Assembly: GCA_038213135.1 (NCBI GenBank)
Contig: JBBQTQ010000004.1
Location: 1-49,501, forward strand
Direction of reading: 5' to 3'
From: JBBQTQ01 sp038213135
GTDB taxonomy: Bacteria; Actinomycetota; Thermoleophilia; Gaiellales; Gaiellaceae
DNA: 49,501 nucleotides
Shown here: positions 15,843 through 23,326 of the stretch, in pieces
How positions within the stretch are numbered: position 1 is the stretch's first letter
Layout of the letters: every line of letters begins with the position of its first letter
Notes under the pieces: model-generated
Told to the model about the DNA's origin: nothing
The model's input: only the letters and a program-made list of their open reading frames with translations
Databases searched by the model: none
Made by a program: the position numbers and the translations under genes

Positions 15843-16508
15843 ACCTCAGCCGCGGCTCCTGCCGACGTACTCGCCCACCGCGGGCTCGTGGTAGTCGCTG
15901 AGCCAGATCGGCTCGCCGTCGATGTCGCGCAGGATGGCGTTGTCGTCCGCGAAGGCCGGGGCGACCTCGCCGATCTCCTCGAAGCGGCCGAAGGCTGCGA
16001 GCAGCTGGGCCTCGACCAGATTCGCTCCGCCGGCCGCGAGCGCCGAGGTCGCGGCGGTGTGCCGGACGTTGATTTCGGTCACCTTCGGCTCGCCGTCCTT
16101 CGTCTCGCGCAGGTCGACGGTGAACAACCCGTGCGCCGGCTCGCCGAGCTGGCGGGCGATCGCGCGAATCGCCTCCTCGCCGGCCCGTCTGGCAGGCGCG
16201 TCGTTCAGCAGCCGCCCGAAGCAGATGTTCCCGGTCACCCCGGAGAGGACGAGCCGCCCGCCGAAGTACTCGACCCGCTCGTAGCAGCCGACCTTGCGCA
16301 GCTCGTCGTCGACGAAGAGCAGGCAGCAGGCGAGATTCCGGCCCGGCAGGTGCTCGGCAACCATGTAGCTCTCGATCTCGGGGTTCAGGCAAGCCCAGGC
16401 GTAGGCCTGCTCGAGCTCGCTGACCTTGATCGCACCGGCGCCGCTCGAGGTCGCGTCCGAGTAGTCGCGCAGCCAGACGGGCTCACCGTCCAGGTCGAGA
16501 CCCCGGCG
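15788..16508 (-). repeat. Direct repeat, copy B
   Basis: This matches 11062-11777 in the same orientation. Here the ATP-grasp end is intact and continues upstream to a complete gene, while the C5-epimerase part is only a stub: ATG at complement 15809-15811, then CGCGGTCTC, reading MRGLWLSF before a different sequence and a stop after 23 codons. The complementary arrangement (complete ATP-grasp with a stub here; ATP-grasp fragment with a complete C5-epimerase at copy A) is what integration by a single crossover leaves. Confidence 0.78.
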
Positions 16509-16922
16509 GGCCAGGAGGTCCGGGCGGCTGACGATGCCGTACGCGGGGACGAGCCCGCTCTCTCTCAGGGCGTCGTAGAGCTTGCGCTTGCTGACCGCGA
16601 GCTCAACGAACGCGGCCGAGGGCAGCACTGTGGCGGCCGGGAACTCCCGCCCGCTCCAGAACAGCACCTCGACCTCGGGAGTGACGATCGCAGCGTCGAT
16701 CGCCTCCTCGCGGCAGAGGTCGCACATGAAGTCCTCGTAGCCGTGATCGCGCGCGCCCGGAACCCGGTACAAGCGCTCGCAGAGCCCCTCGTAGAACCCG
16801 AACCAGTTGCCGCCACGGTCGGTCCCGATCAGCGTCGCGTCCCGAAAGTGCGGGCTCATCCGGAGCGACCGGATGACGGCGCGCGGCGTCGGGCTGCAGG
16901 CCCCGGTGATCAGGATCCTCAT
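15846..16922 (-). CDS. ATP-grasp ligase (carbamoyl-phosphate-synthase-like/PylC-like)
   Basis: 358 residues. RILITGACSPTPRAVIRSL is a Rossmann-like preATP-grasp domain that senses or binds the substrate. YEDFMCDLCREEAIDAAIVT and ELAVSKRKLYDALRESGLVPA are typical of CarB-like ATP-grasp proteins. The ATP site is in DYSDATSSGAGAIKVSELEQ, and the metal-binding acidic/Asn cluster is in DLRETKDGEPKVTEINVRHT (E...N). The family joins a carboxylate, through an acyl phosphate, to an amine or other nucleophile. In this cluster it might amidate a uronic acid or couple an amino acid to a sugar; this is inference. TAGATT at 16938-16943 may be its -10 element. Confidence 0.85.
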   Translation of the reverse strand: MRILITGACSPTPRAVIRSLRMSPHFRDATLIGTDRGGNWFGFYEGLCERLYRVPGARDHGYEDFMCDLCREEAIDAAIVTPEVEVLFWSGREFPAATVLPSAAFVELAVSKRKLYDALRESGLVPAYGIVSRPDLLARRGLDLDGEPVWLRDYSDATSSGAGAIKVSELEQAYAWACLNPEIESYMVAEHLPGRNLACCLLFVDDELRKVGCYERVEYFGGRLVLSGVTGNICFGRLLNDAPARRAGEEAIRAIARQLGEPAHGLFTVDLRETKDGEPKVTEINVRHTAATSALAAGGANLVEAQLLAAFGRFEEIGEVAPAFADDNAILRDIDGEPIWLSDYHEPAVGEYVGRSRG

Positions 16923-16940
16923 GCAATCACGAGCAGGAAT

Positions 16941-17675
16941 CTAGCCCTGTGTCGGGCGCGGACGGGCGATGAGGCGCCACTGCGATTCGAGCGGCTCGAC
17001 ATCGTAGTCGCCAAGCAGGCCACTCACTATCGAGCGAAGGTCCTCACCGTGCAGGTCGCAGACGATCAGCGGACGCTGCTCGCGCAGGAGCCTGTTCGCT
17101 CCGCGGAGCACGTCCGCCTCACTGCCCTCCACGTCGATCTTCACTAGCGCCGGTTGCGGGTTCGCCGTCGCGAATTCGTCGAGCGTAACGCTCGGAACCG
17201 TCCCTCCGGGTGCGATCACGTAGTTGCTGTCGCCCGCGGGCCCTGCCAGCAGCCGCACCGGCTCCGAGTTCGCCGAGACCGCGGCCTCGACCACCGTGAT
17301 AGACAGCCCGGGGTTAAGCCGCGCGTTCTCACGGCAGAGTGCGGCGTTCTCCGGCACGGGCTCGAATGCAAACACCGTCGCTCCGAGCTTCGCGGCGCAG
17401 ACGCTGATGAAACCGTGATGGGCGCCGACGTCGTAGACGACCTGGCCGGGCCTCACGTAGTTGGCGAGGAACGACTGCAATTCCGGCTCGTAGATCCCGA
17501 GCCAGTACGCCTTTTCGCGGCTGAGGTCGAGGCGAAGCCGCGCGCCCCTCGCGACACCAGCCCTGACCCTGACGGCCACCGGCCGTCCGCGCACCATCCG
17601 GTCGAGCCCCCGGCGGAGCGGTGCGCCGAGAGGGGCGCGCCTGAGACGGTCGGCGGCAGAGGCGAGGCGATTCAC
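16941..17675 (-). CDS. FkbM family methyltransferase (second of a tandem pair)
   Basis: 244 residues from the GTG at 17675, which overlaps the stop of its paralogue (GTGA). Upstream open frame to 17939 lies within that paralogue and is not used. FkbM features: LDLSREKAYWLGIYEPELQ, motif I VVYDVGAHHGFISVCAAKLG, VFAFEPVPENAALCREN, then ALVKIDVEGSEADVLRGA and RPLIVCDLHGE. FkbM enzymes O-methylate hydroxyls of sugars and polyketides. It shares the REKAYWLG-YE region with its neighbour, so the two arose by tandem duplication and may methylate different positions. It lies 18 bases before the ATP-grasp gene. Confidence 0.9.
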   Translation of the reverse strand: MNRLASAADRLRRAPLGAPLRRGLDRMVRGRPVAVRVRAGVARGARLRLDLSREKAYWLGIYEPELQSFLANYVRPGQVVYDVGAHHGFISVCAAKLGATVFAFEPVPENAALCRENARLNPGLSITVVEAAVSANSEPVRLLAGPAGDSNYVIAPGGTVPSVTLDEFATANPQPALVKIDVEGSEADVLRGANRLLREQRPLIVCDLHGEDLRSIVSGLLGDYDVEPLESQWRLIARPRPTQG

Positions 17676-18337
17676 TGAGGGGTCGCGCCGATCGACCAGG
17701 GGCCGAGGCGCTCGATCGAATAGCCGGCAAGGAGCTTCTCGACGGCGTATTTCTGGGCGTCGCCGTGCAGCTCGCACAGCAGAGTCGGCCGATGCTCGCG
17801 TAGGACGCGCGCGGCGCCCGCGAGCACGGAGGCATCCGCCCCTTCGACGTCGATCTTGATCAGCGAAGGCGCGGGATGGGACGAGGCGAACGCATCGATC
17901 GTCTCGGCGGTCATGTCGCTGCCCTCCTCTACGTGCCACTCGAGATCGGAGTCGCCTGGGACGAGGGCGACCTGCGTCCGTGTTGCCCAGACCGGCGCGT
18001 TGACAACCTGGATCGCGAGCCCGCTCACCTCAGCGTTTCGTCTGATGCGTGCCGCGTTGGAGGCGACGGCTTCGAATGCGTAGACGCTCGCTCCGAGCGT
18101 GGCCGCACAGACGCTGAAGAACCCGATGTGGGCGCCGACGTCGTAGAACATGTCGCCGGCGCGCAGGTTCCGTCGCAGGAACTCCTGCTGTGGCCGCTCG
18201 TAGGAACCCAGCCAGTACGCCTTCTCACGGGACAGGTCGAGCTCAAGGCGCACGCCGCGCGCCACCCCCGAAAGAACCCGGACCGTCCTCAGACGCGTGC
18301 CGACCACCGAATCCAGGAAAGCCTTGACGCGTCGCAC
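17672..18337 (-). CDS. FkbM family methyltransferase (first of a tandem pair)
   Basis: 221 residues, GTG start 3 bases after the sugar-transferase stop. LDLSREKAYWLGSYERPQQ, motif I MFYDVGAHIGFFSVCAATLG, VYAFEAVASNAARIRRN, SLIKIDVEGADASVLAGA and RPTLLCELHGDAQ show an FkbM fold. A shorter N-terminus than the paralogue is the main difference. The pair would add two O-methyl groups or act on alternative sugars of the repeat unit. The gene order (initiating transferase, then two FkbM genes) suggests that they work on early sugars, but this is not proven. Confidence 0.9.
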   Translation of the reverse strand: MRRVKAFLDSVVGTRLRTVRVLSGVARGVRLELDLSREKAYWLGSYERPQQEFLRRNLRAGDMFYDVGAHIGFFSVCAATLGASVYAFEAVASNAARIRRNAEVSGLAIQVVNAPVWATRTQVALVPGDSDLEWHVEEGSDMTAETIDAFASSHPAPSLIKIDVEGADASVLAGAARVLREHRPTLLCELHGDAQKYAVEKLLAGYSIERLGPWSIGATPQ

Positions 18338-18340
18338 GGA

Positions 18341-18919
18341 CTACTGCTTCCACCCTCCTGTGGCGCCCTTGTACGTACCGGTGAAGAGCGCACGGGGAGT
18401 CCGCGCGAGGATCTGGAGGTCGATCCGTGGCGAGCGGTGGTCGATGTACCAGATGTCGAGCTCGATCTTCTCGCTCCACGGCAGCGACGCGCGGCCTCGC
18501 ACCTGCGCCCAGCCCGTGAGCCCAGGGCGGACCTCGAGCCGGCGGCGCTGGTGTGGCGTGTACTCATCGACCTGATAGCGAAGCGTCGGGCGCGGCCCGA
18601 TCAGGCTCATATCGCCGCGCAGGACGTTCAAGAGCTGCGGCAGCTCATCGAGCGAGGCCCACCGCAAGACGCGTCCGACCCTGGTGATCCGTGGATCGCC
18701 CTTGTTCAGCGCGTAGCCCGCTCCTAGCTTCTCGGCCTCGACGACCATCGTCCGGAGCTTCAGGAGCTCGAAGGCGACGTCATCCTTCCCGACCCGCGAC
18801 TGCCGGTAGAGCACGGGGCCGCCATCTTCGAGCTTGATCGCGAGCGCGGCGAGGGCCACGACCGGCGTCGAGACGACCAGCCCGACAGCCGCGCCGGCAA
18901 TGTCGACCAGCCGGTTCAG
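18341..18919 (-). CDS. Initiating phosphoglycosyltransferase (bacterial sugar transferase, WbaP/PglC type), likely CTG start
   Basis: The family usually begins just before the membrane helix. The only start that fits the operon is the CTG at 18919: it overlaps the upstream TGA as CTGA, and GGAGGGG lies 5 bases before it. The alternative, an ATG at 18997, would overlap the upstream gene by 82 bases. The protein (192 residues) has a reentrant helix (IAGAAVGLVVSTPVVALAAL), then the catalytic KLRTM region, LNKGDPRITRVGRVLRW, the DELPQLLNVLRGDMSLIGPR block and LEVRPGLTGWAQVRGR. It moves a sugar phosphate from UDP-sugar to undecaprenyl phosphate, starting the repeat unit. Confidence 0.88.
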   Translation of the reverse strand: MNRLVDIAGAAVGLVVSTPVVALAALAIKLEDGGPVLYRQSRVGKDDVAFELLKLRTMVVEAEKLGAGYALNKGDPRITRVGRVLRWASLDELPQLLNVLRGDMSLIGPRPTLRYQVDEYTPHQRRRLEVRPGLTGWAQVRGRASLPWSEKIELDIWYIDHRSPRIDLQILARTPRALFTGTYKGATGGWKQ

Positions 18920-20019
18920 CGTGTCCCCTCCGCCTTTTCCCAGACCGCCGGCACGCCTTGGCGGAGGTAATTGCCGAGCGCGACGACCGTCGCCCACGTC
19001 ACGAGCGAGTAGTAGCGGGGCAGCCCCGGCCTCGCCGCGGCGAGGCCGAGAAACGCGACCTGGCCCGCGAGGGTCACCTGGTAGAAGAGGCCCTCGGTTA
19101 CGAGTGCAGCGTTCCCTCCGAGGAGGATGATGTGGAGGAGCCCGCTTCCATAGCGGAGGTGCCGGTGCGAGATCAGCTCCGCGAGGTAACCCGGCGGCTG
19201 CCTGCGCAGCATCTTCCCCTTGGCCAGGATCAGCCAGCAGTGCTCGAACATGCGGACCTTCCGGCGGTACTCGTCCTCGATGTCACGGGAGGGCTTCTCG
19301 AATGCGAGAGCCTCCGGTACGTACACGGCTCTGCGGCCGCGCTGAACCATCAAGTACGGCAGTGAAAGATCGTGACCGAAGCGCGGGTCGACGTCGACGT
19401 AGTCCTCCCGGCGAACTGCGTAGATCGAGCCGTTGCCGCCGGTGATCGAGCCGAGCGCCGACTCTTGCTCTCTTAGCCAGGTCTCGAAGCGCCAGTACAC
19501 ACCCTCGCGGTTCGTCCCGTCGGCATCCTGGAGCACCAGCCTGCCGCAGACATAGGCGACCTCTGGATCGGCGAACGGCCTGACGAGCCGCCGCAGCGCA
19601 TCCGGTGCCCAGCCCGCGTTCGCGTCGGAGAAGGCGAGGATCTCGCCGTTCGTCTGCGGCACGGTGTGGTTCTGCGCGGCGACCTTCCCGCCACGCGGGC
19701 AGCTGACGAGGCGCACGCCGCGATCGGCGAAGCTCTCCACCAGCTCGTCAGTGCGATCGGTCGAGGCGTCGGAAGCGACGACGATCTCGAACTGCTCTCG
19801 CGGGTAGTCGAGCGCGAGCAGGTTCTCGAGCCGCTTCTCGATCACCGTCTCCTCGTTGTGCGCGGCGACGATGACGCTGACGCTCGGCTCGATGTCGGCC
19901 CTACTCGGCGGTCGCGTACGAAGTCGCGCCGCCATAGCGGCCGCGACCGGATAGCCGACGTGCGTCCAGGCGAGGAGGCCGAATGAGCCCCAGAAGATGG
20001 TCTTCAGTACCGTCGGCAT
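18916..20019 (-). CDS. Membrane glycosyltransferase family 2
   Basis: 367 residues. An N-terminal helix (IFWGSFGLLAWTHVGYPVAA) is followed by a GT-A domain: SVSVIVAAHNEETVIEKRL, VVASDASTDRTDEL, LAFSDANAGWAPDALRRL, and the acceptor motif GGNGSIYAVRREDY and later HDLSLPYLMV. A QxxRW-like block is replaced by YRRKVRMFEHCWLI. Two or three C-terminal helices follow (LLHIILLGGNAALVTEGLFY, VTLAGQVAFLGLAA). This layout is that of processive or EPS-type membrane GT2s (ExoO/BcsA/IcaA relatives without the full channel). It probably adds a backbone sugar. It ends with a CTGA overlap to the initiating transferase. Confidence 0.88.
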   Translation of the reverse strand: MPTVLKTIFWGSFGLLAWTHVGYPVAAAMAARLRTRPPSRADIEPSVSVIVAAHNEETVIEKRLENLLALDYPREQFEIVVASDASTDRTDELVESFADRGVRLVSCPRGGKVAAQNHTVPQTNGEILAFSDANAGWAPDALRRLVRPFADPEVAYVCGRLVLQDADGTNREGVYWRFETWLREQESALGSITGGNGSIYAVRREDYVDVDPRFGHDLSLPYLMVQRGRRAVYVPEALAFEKPSRDIEDEYRRKVRMFEHCWLILAKGKMLRRQPPGYLAELISHRHLRYGSGLLHIILLGGNAALVTEGLFYQVTLAGQVAFLGLAAARPGLPRYYSLVTWATVVALGNYLRQGVPAVWEKAEGTR

Positions 20020-20025
20020 ACGCAG

Positions 20026-21186
20026 TCAGGGGAGCCGGGAGAACCGCAGCCATTCCTCCGTCAGGCGCATCGCCTGCGCGAACGGCACCGGCGGCTCCCA
20101 GCCCAGGGCTTTGCGGAGCTTATCCGAGCGGAATCTGACGTTCGCGAGCTGGAGTTGGGCCAGCTCGGGGCTCGGCCCCGGAGGAGCCGGTGGCGAGGGC
20201 CCTTGAGTCGACGGCCGGACGCCCCAGGCGCGGACGCGGTCGCGGCCGCCGGGTGTCCCGCGTAGGAGGCGTCCGGCAGCGCGACGCAGCGCAGGTCGTT
20301 CCGACGCTGCCCGGATGAGCTGTCCGGCTTCGGGCGAGCGGGCCAGTGCGCGCAGATCTGCGCGCAGGTCGCTCAGCCGTAGTCGCCGCGCCCGCAGCGC
20401 ACGGTGCTCGGCCTCAGTGATGGAATGGATCGAGAAGGGCGGCGACCCCATCGCCGCATAAGCCTCGTAGAGGTCGCGCCACGTGCCGCCGTCGTCGTCC
20501 GAGACGATGAATGTCTCGCCCACCGCCTCCGGGCGCTTCAGCGCCGCGATGACTGCGGCCACGAGATTGTCAACGTAGACGGTGTTGGCCGGCGTCCGGC
20601 CGTCGCCGATAAGAGCTGGGCCTCCGGCGCGCAGCGCCTCGATCAGCGCGACCGTGAAGAACCGTGAATGCGGACCGAACACGTTTGTCGGCCGCAAAAC
20701 GACCACCGGAAGGCCACGCGCGGCCTCAGCCGACAGCGCGTCCTCCGCGGCAGCCTTCGCACTTGCGTAGGCGTGACGCCCAGGCGACGGTGGCAGCGTT
20801 TCGTCGATCGAAGGTGGACGCGCCCCGAAACCCCAGACGGCCACCGAGCTCAGATGGACGAACCGGCGAACTCCGGCCGACCGAGCGAGTGCGGCGAGCG
20901 TGGCCGTCCCGCGTACCGTCACGGCGCGCGTCTCGCGCATAGCCCCCTCCGTTCCGTAGGCGCAGTGGACGACGGCGTCGCAGCCCTCTAGTGCCGCGCG
21001 CAGGCTCTGGGGGTCGAGCAGATCCGTTGCGACGAGCTCGACCCCCAGTCGTGCGATGCGTGCCGCGCGAGCGGCCCGGTGGTAGCCGGCACGGACATGA
21101 AGGTGACCGGCGAGAGTCAGCTGCTCAACGACACGCGATCCGACGAACCCCGACGCGCCCGTGACAAGGACCCGCTCGTATTCCAC
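20026..21186 (-). CDS. NAD-dependent epimerase/dehydratase, extended SDR with a long C-terminal insert
   Basis: 386 residues from a GTG. ERVLVTGASGFVGSRVVEQL is the nucleotide loop. The catalytic Ser is in FVHLSSVAVWGFG and Tyr-Lys in HAYASAKAAAEDAL. RPTNVFGPHSRFFTVALIEA and ANTVYVDNLVAAVIAALK follow. The protein is about 70 residues longer than usual: after SITEAEHR an Arg/Ala-rich helical stretch (about residues 265-330) and a Pro-rich linker come before the terminal GWEPPVPFAQAMR. The active-site residues are present, so it should be a working NDP-sugar (or lipid-linked sugar) reductase or epimerase; the insert is unexplained. Confidence 0.85.
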   Translation of the reverse strand: MEYERVLVTGASGFVGSRVVEQLTLAGHLHVRAGYHRAARAARIARLGVELVATDLLDPQSLRAALEGCDAVVHCAYGTEGAMRETRAVTVRGTATLAALARSAGVRRFVHLSSVAVWGFGARPPSIDETLPPSPGRHAYASAKAAAEDALSAEAARGLPVVVLRPTNVFGPHSRFFTVALIEALRAGGPALIGDGRTPANTVYVDNLVAAVIAALKRPEAVGETFIVSDDDGGTWRDLYEAYAAMGSPPFSIHSITEAEHRALRARRLRLSDLRADLRALARSPEAGQLIRAASERPALRRAAGRLLRGTPGGRDRVRAWGVRPSTQGPSPPAPPGPSPELAQLQLANVRFRSDKLRKALGWEPPVPFAQAMRLTEEWLRFSRLP

Positions 21187-21187
21187 G

Positions 21188-22189
21188 TCAGACGGCCGAG
21201 ACGCCGATCAGCGTCTCGAAGACCCACGGCTGGGACAGCTGCGCGCGCGTCGAATAGCAGGCGTCGACGAACTCCGCGACGGCGATCGCGTCGGATGCGG
21301 GGACGGGCGGAGGCGAGCCTGAGCGCGCCGCGTCCAGGAAGAGCCTCAGCTGCCGCTCGAACGCGGCGAGATACCCGCCGTCTTCTCCGGCGACCTCCTT
21401 GTCGACTTCGAGCGTGTGCGAGGTTCCGTGCCGGTCGGCGACGAGGATGGGCGCCCCTCGCGCGAGCGACCCGGAGACGAGGCCGTCCTCGCACTCGACG
21501 AGGAGGCGGCTCCCCAACGTGCGGGTGCGGCTCAGCTCGAGTGTGCCCGGTACGCCTCCGGCGGAGAGTTGGAGGCGGCAGTCGGCCTCCACGCCTCCGT
21601 GTGAGTCGTCCTGGTAGCGCTCGAGCTCGAGTGGCCCGAAGAGGTGGCGAAGCTCGTCGAGGACGTGGGTGCCGAGGTCGATGAGGACACCACCGCCGGC
21701 CCGCTCACGGTCGAGCATGAAGCCGGAGTGCGCCCAGGCGTAGACGAAGCCCTCCTCCGCTTCGAACCGGACGGGGCGACCGTAGAAACGTCGGTCGAGC
21801 AGCTCTTTGAGCAGCTCGAGTGAGGGAAAGAACCGGCGGAAGTGGGCCACGCCGAGGACGATGCCGAGTGGTGCCGCCGCCGCGATCGCGCTCGCCTCGG
21901 CAGCCGTTCGTCCGAGTGGCTTCTCGCAGAGAACGTGGACGCCTGCTGAGAGCAGGTCCGTCACGACGTTCGCGTGCAGGTCGTTCGGCACTGCGACGAT
22001 CGCAGCCTCCGTCCGCACCCTCCCGTGCGACCCGACCACCTCGCCACCGCCGAGCAGGCGGGCCAGCTCGAGAGCACGTTGGCGGTCTGGGTCGACGAGC
22101 ACGACGTCACCGGGAGAGAAGATTCGCGCGATCGCGGGAATATGAACGGCCTCGGCTGCCGCACCGCAGCCGACAAGAGCGATTTTCAT
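21188..22189 (-). CDS. Gfo/Idh/MocA family oxidoreductase
   Basis: 333 residues. The N-terminal Rossmann domain begins KIALVGCGAAAEAVHIPAI, and the catalytic-lysine block is HVLCEKPLGRTAAEASAI (EKP). The C-terminal domain has GGGVLIDLGTHVLDELRHLFG, with the GTH motif usual for this family. Such enzymes oxidise or reduce a sugar hydroxyl with NAD(P), for example in making 3-keto or uronic sugars. The ATG start overlaps the GT4 stop (ATGA), and the stop is 1 base from the epimerase start. It is not closely similar to the second member at 40366. Confidence 0.9.
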   Translation of the reverse strand: MKIALVGCGAAAEAVHIPAIARIFSPGDVVLVDPDRQRALELARLLGGGEVVGSHGRVRTEAAIVAVPNDLHANVVTDLLSAGVHVLCEKPLGRTAAEASAIAAAAPLGIVLGVAHFRRFFPSLELLKELLDRRFYGRPVRFEAEEGFVYAWAHSGFMLDRERAGGGVLIDLGTHVLDELRHLFGPLELERYQDDSHGGVEADCRLQLSAGGVPGTLELSRTRTLGSRLLVECEDGLVSGSLARGAPILVADRHGTSHTLEVDKEVAGEDGGYLAAFERQLRLFLDAARSGSPPPVPASDAIAVAEFVDACYSTRAQLSQPWVFETLIGVSAV

Positions 22190-23298
22190 GCCGACAGCCG
22201 CCGGTACAGGCGCGTCGTCTCCTCGACCATCCGCGCGTGAGAGTACATCCGGTTCACGCGCTCCCTCCCTGCCACAGCCGTCGCCTTCGCCTCATCTGGA
22301 TGCCGCAAAGCCCAGAGGATCGCCTTGGCAAGCGCCGCTGGGTCTGCGGGTGCCACAAGGTAGCCGGTCTTCCCGTCGATGACCGTTTGCGGTACTCCCC
22401 CGACGCTCGTCGCGATCACCGGCTTCTCGAGCGCGAGGGCCTCGGCGACGGCGAGGCACATACCCTCGAACACGGACGAGAGTACGAAGAGGTCAAAGCC
22501 GACGACGAGATCCTGGACGTCATCCCGCTGGCCGAGCAGGAAGAAACGACCTTCGAGCCCTCGCGCGCCAACGAGCCCTGAGAGAGCGTCGAAGAGGGCG
22601 CCTCCGCCGACGACGACGAAGCGAACGTCCGGCTCTTCGGCGACGACGCGCACGGCGGCCTCGATCAGGTTCGCGTGCGCCTTCTGCGGCTTTAGCAGGC
22701 CCACCGTTCCGACCACGCGCTCGCCGGCCAGCCCTAGCTCGGAGCGAAGCCGATCGGTGGCGTACTCACGCGAGAAGCGCTCGAGGTCGACGCTGAGCGG
22801 AATCACGACCGAGCGCTCAGCAGCGATCGGCTCTCGGGCGAGTGCTGTCCTGCGGTCCTGTTCGGACGTGAAGATCACGTGAGGACGCGTCGACCATGCG
22901 AGCCGCCGCAGGAGTCGCCCGGTGAGGTTGTAGCGTGGCTCGAACTCGGGCGTATGGTGCGTGACGATGACACGGCGGACTCGGGCCGCCCATGCGGCGA
23001 GCATCGCGGGCGGGTCGACCTCGATGCAGTGGACGATGTCCGGCCTGACCAACCTGAGCGCGCGAGCGTAGTGCCGAACGGTCGTGACAGCACCCGCGAA
23101 CGCTGGGAGCGCTACGCGGATCGTTCGATCACGGACAGAGGGAACCACCGTCAACGGCTCGAGCGTCGGGTCGTCAGGGACAATCAGCCAAGGTTCGAAC
23201 TCGGGGCCATCGAGGCGTTCGAGCAGGGGCTTGAGGTACCCGGCCTCAGTCGAGCCGAAGTACCGCATCGAGTGAACAAGGGCGATCCGCGGTGCCAT
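22186..23298 (-). CDS. Glycosyltransferase family 4
   Basis: 370 residues from the ATG at 23298 (MAPRIALVHSMRYFGSTEAG). A frame extending to 23421 would run into the preceding membrane-protein gene. VRPDIVHCIEVDPPAMLAAW is the acceptor domain; VVGTVGLLKPQKAHANLIEA, the conserved FFLLGQRDDV and the EX7E motif in SSVFEGMCLAVAEALALEKP form the donor domain. It is likely a retaining transferase of the repeat unit. It follows the Wzy/WaaL-like gene by 28 bases in the same operon. Confidence 0.9.
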   Translation of the reverse strand: MAPRIALVHSMRYFGSTEAGYLKPLLERLDGPEFEPWLIVPDDPTLEPLTVVPSVRDRTIRVALPAFAGAVTTVRHYARALRLVRPDIVHCIEVDPPAMLAAWAARVRRVIVTHHTPEFEPRYNLTGRLLRRLAWSTRPHVIFTSEQDRRTALAREPIAAERSVVIPLSVDLERFSREYATDRLRSELGLAGERVVGTVGLLKPQKAHANLIEAAVRVVAEEPDVRFVVVGGGALFDALSGLVGARGLEGRFFLLGQRDDVQDLVVGFDLFVLSSVFEGMCLAVAEALALEKPVIATSVGGVPQTVIDGKTGYLVAPADPAALAKAILWALRHPDEAKATAVAGRERVNRMYSHARMVEETTRLYRRLSA

Positions 23299-23326
23299 GG
23301 CCGGAGTCAAGCTTGCGGAGGAAGAC

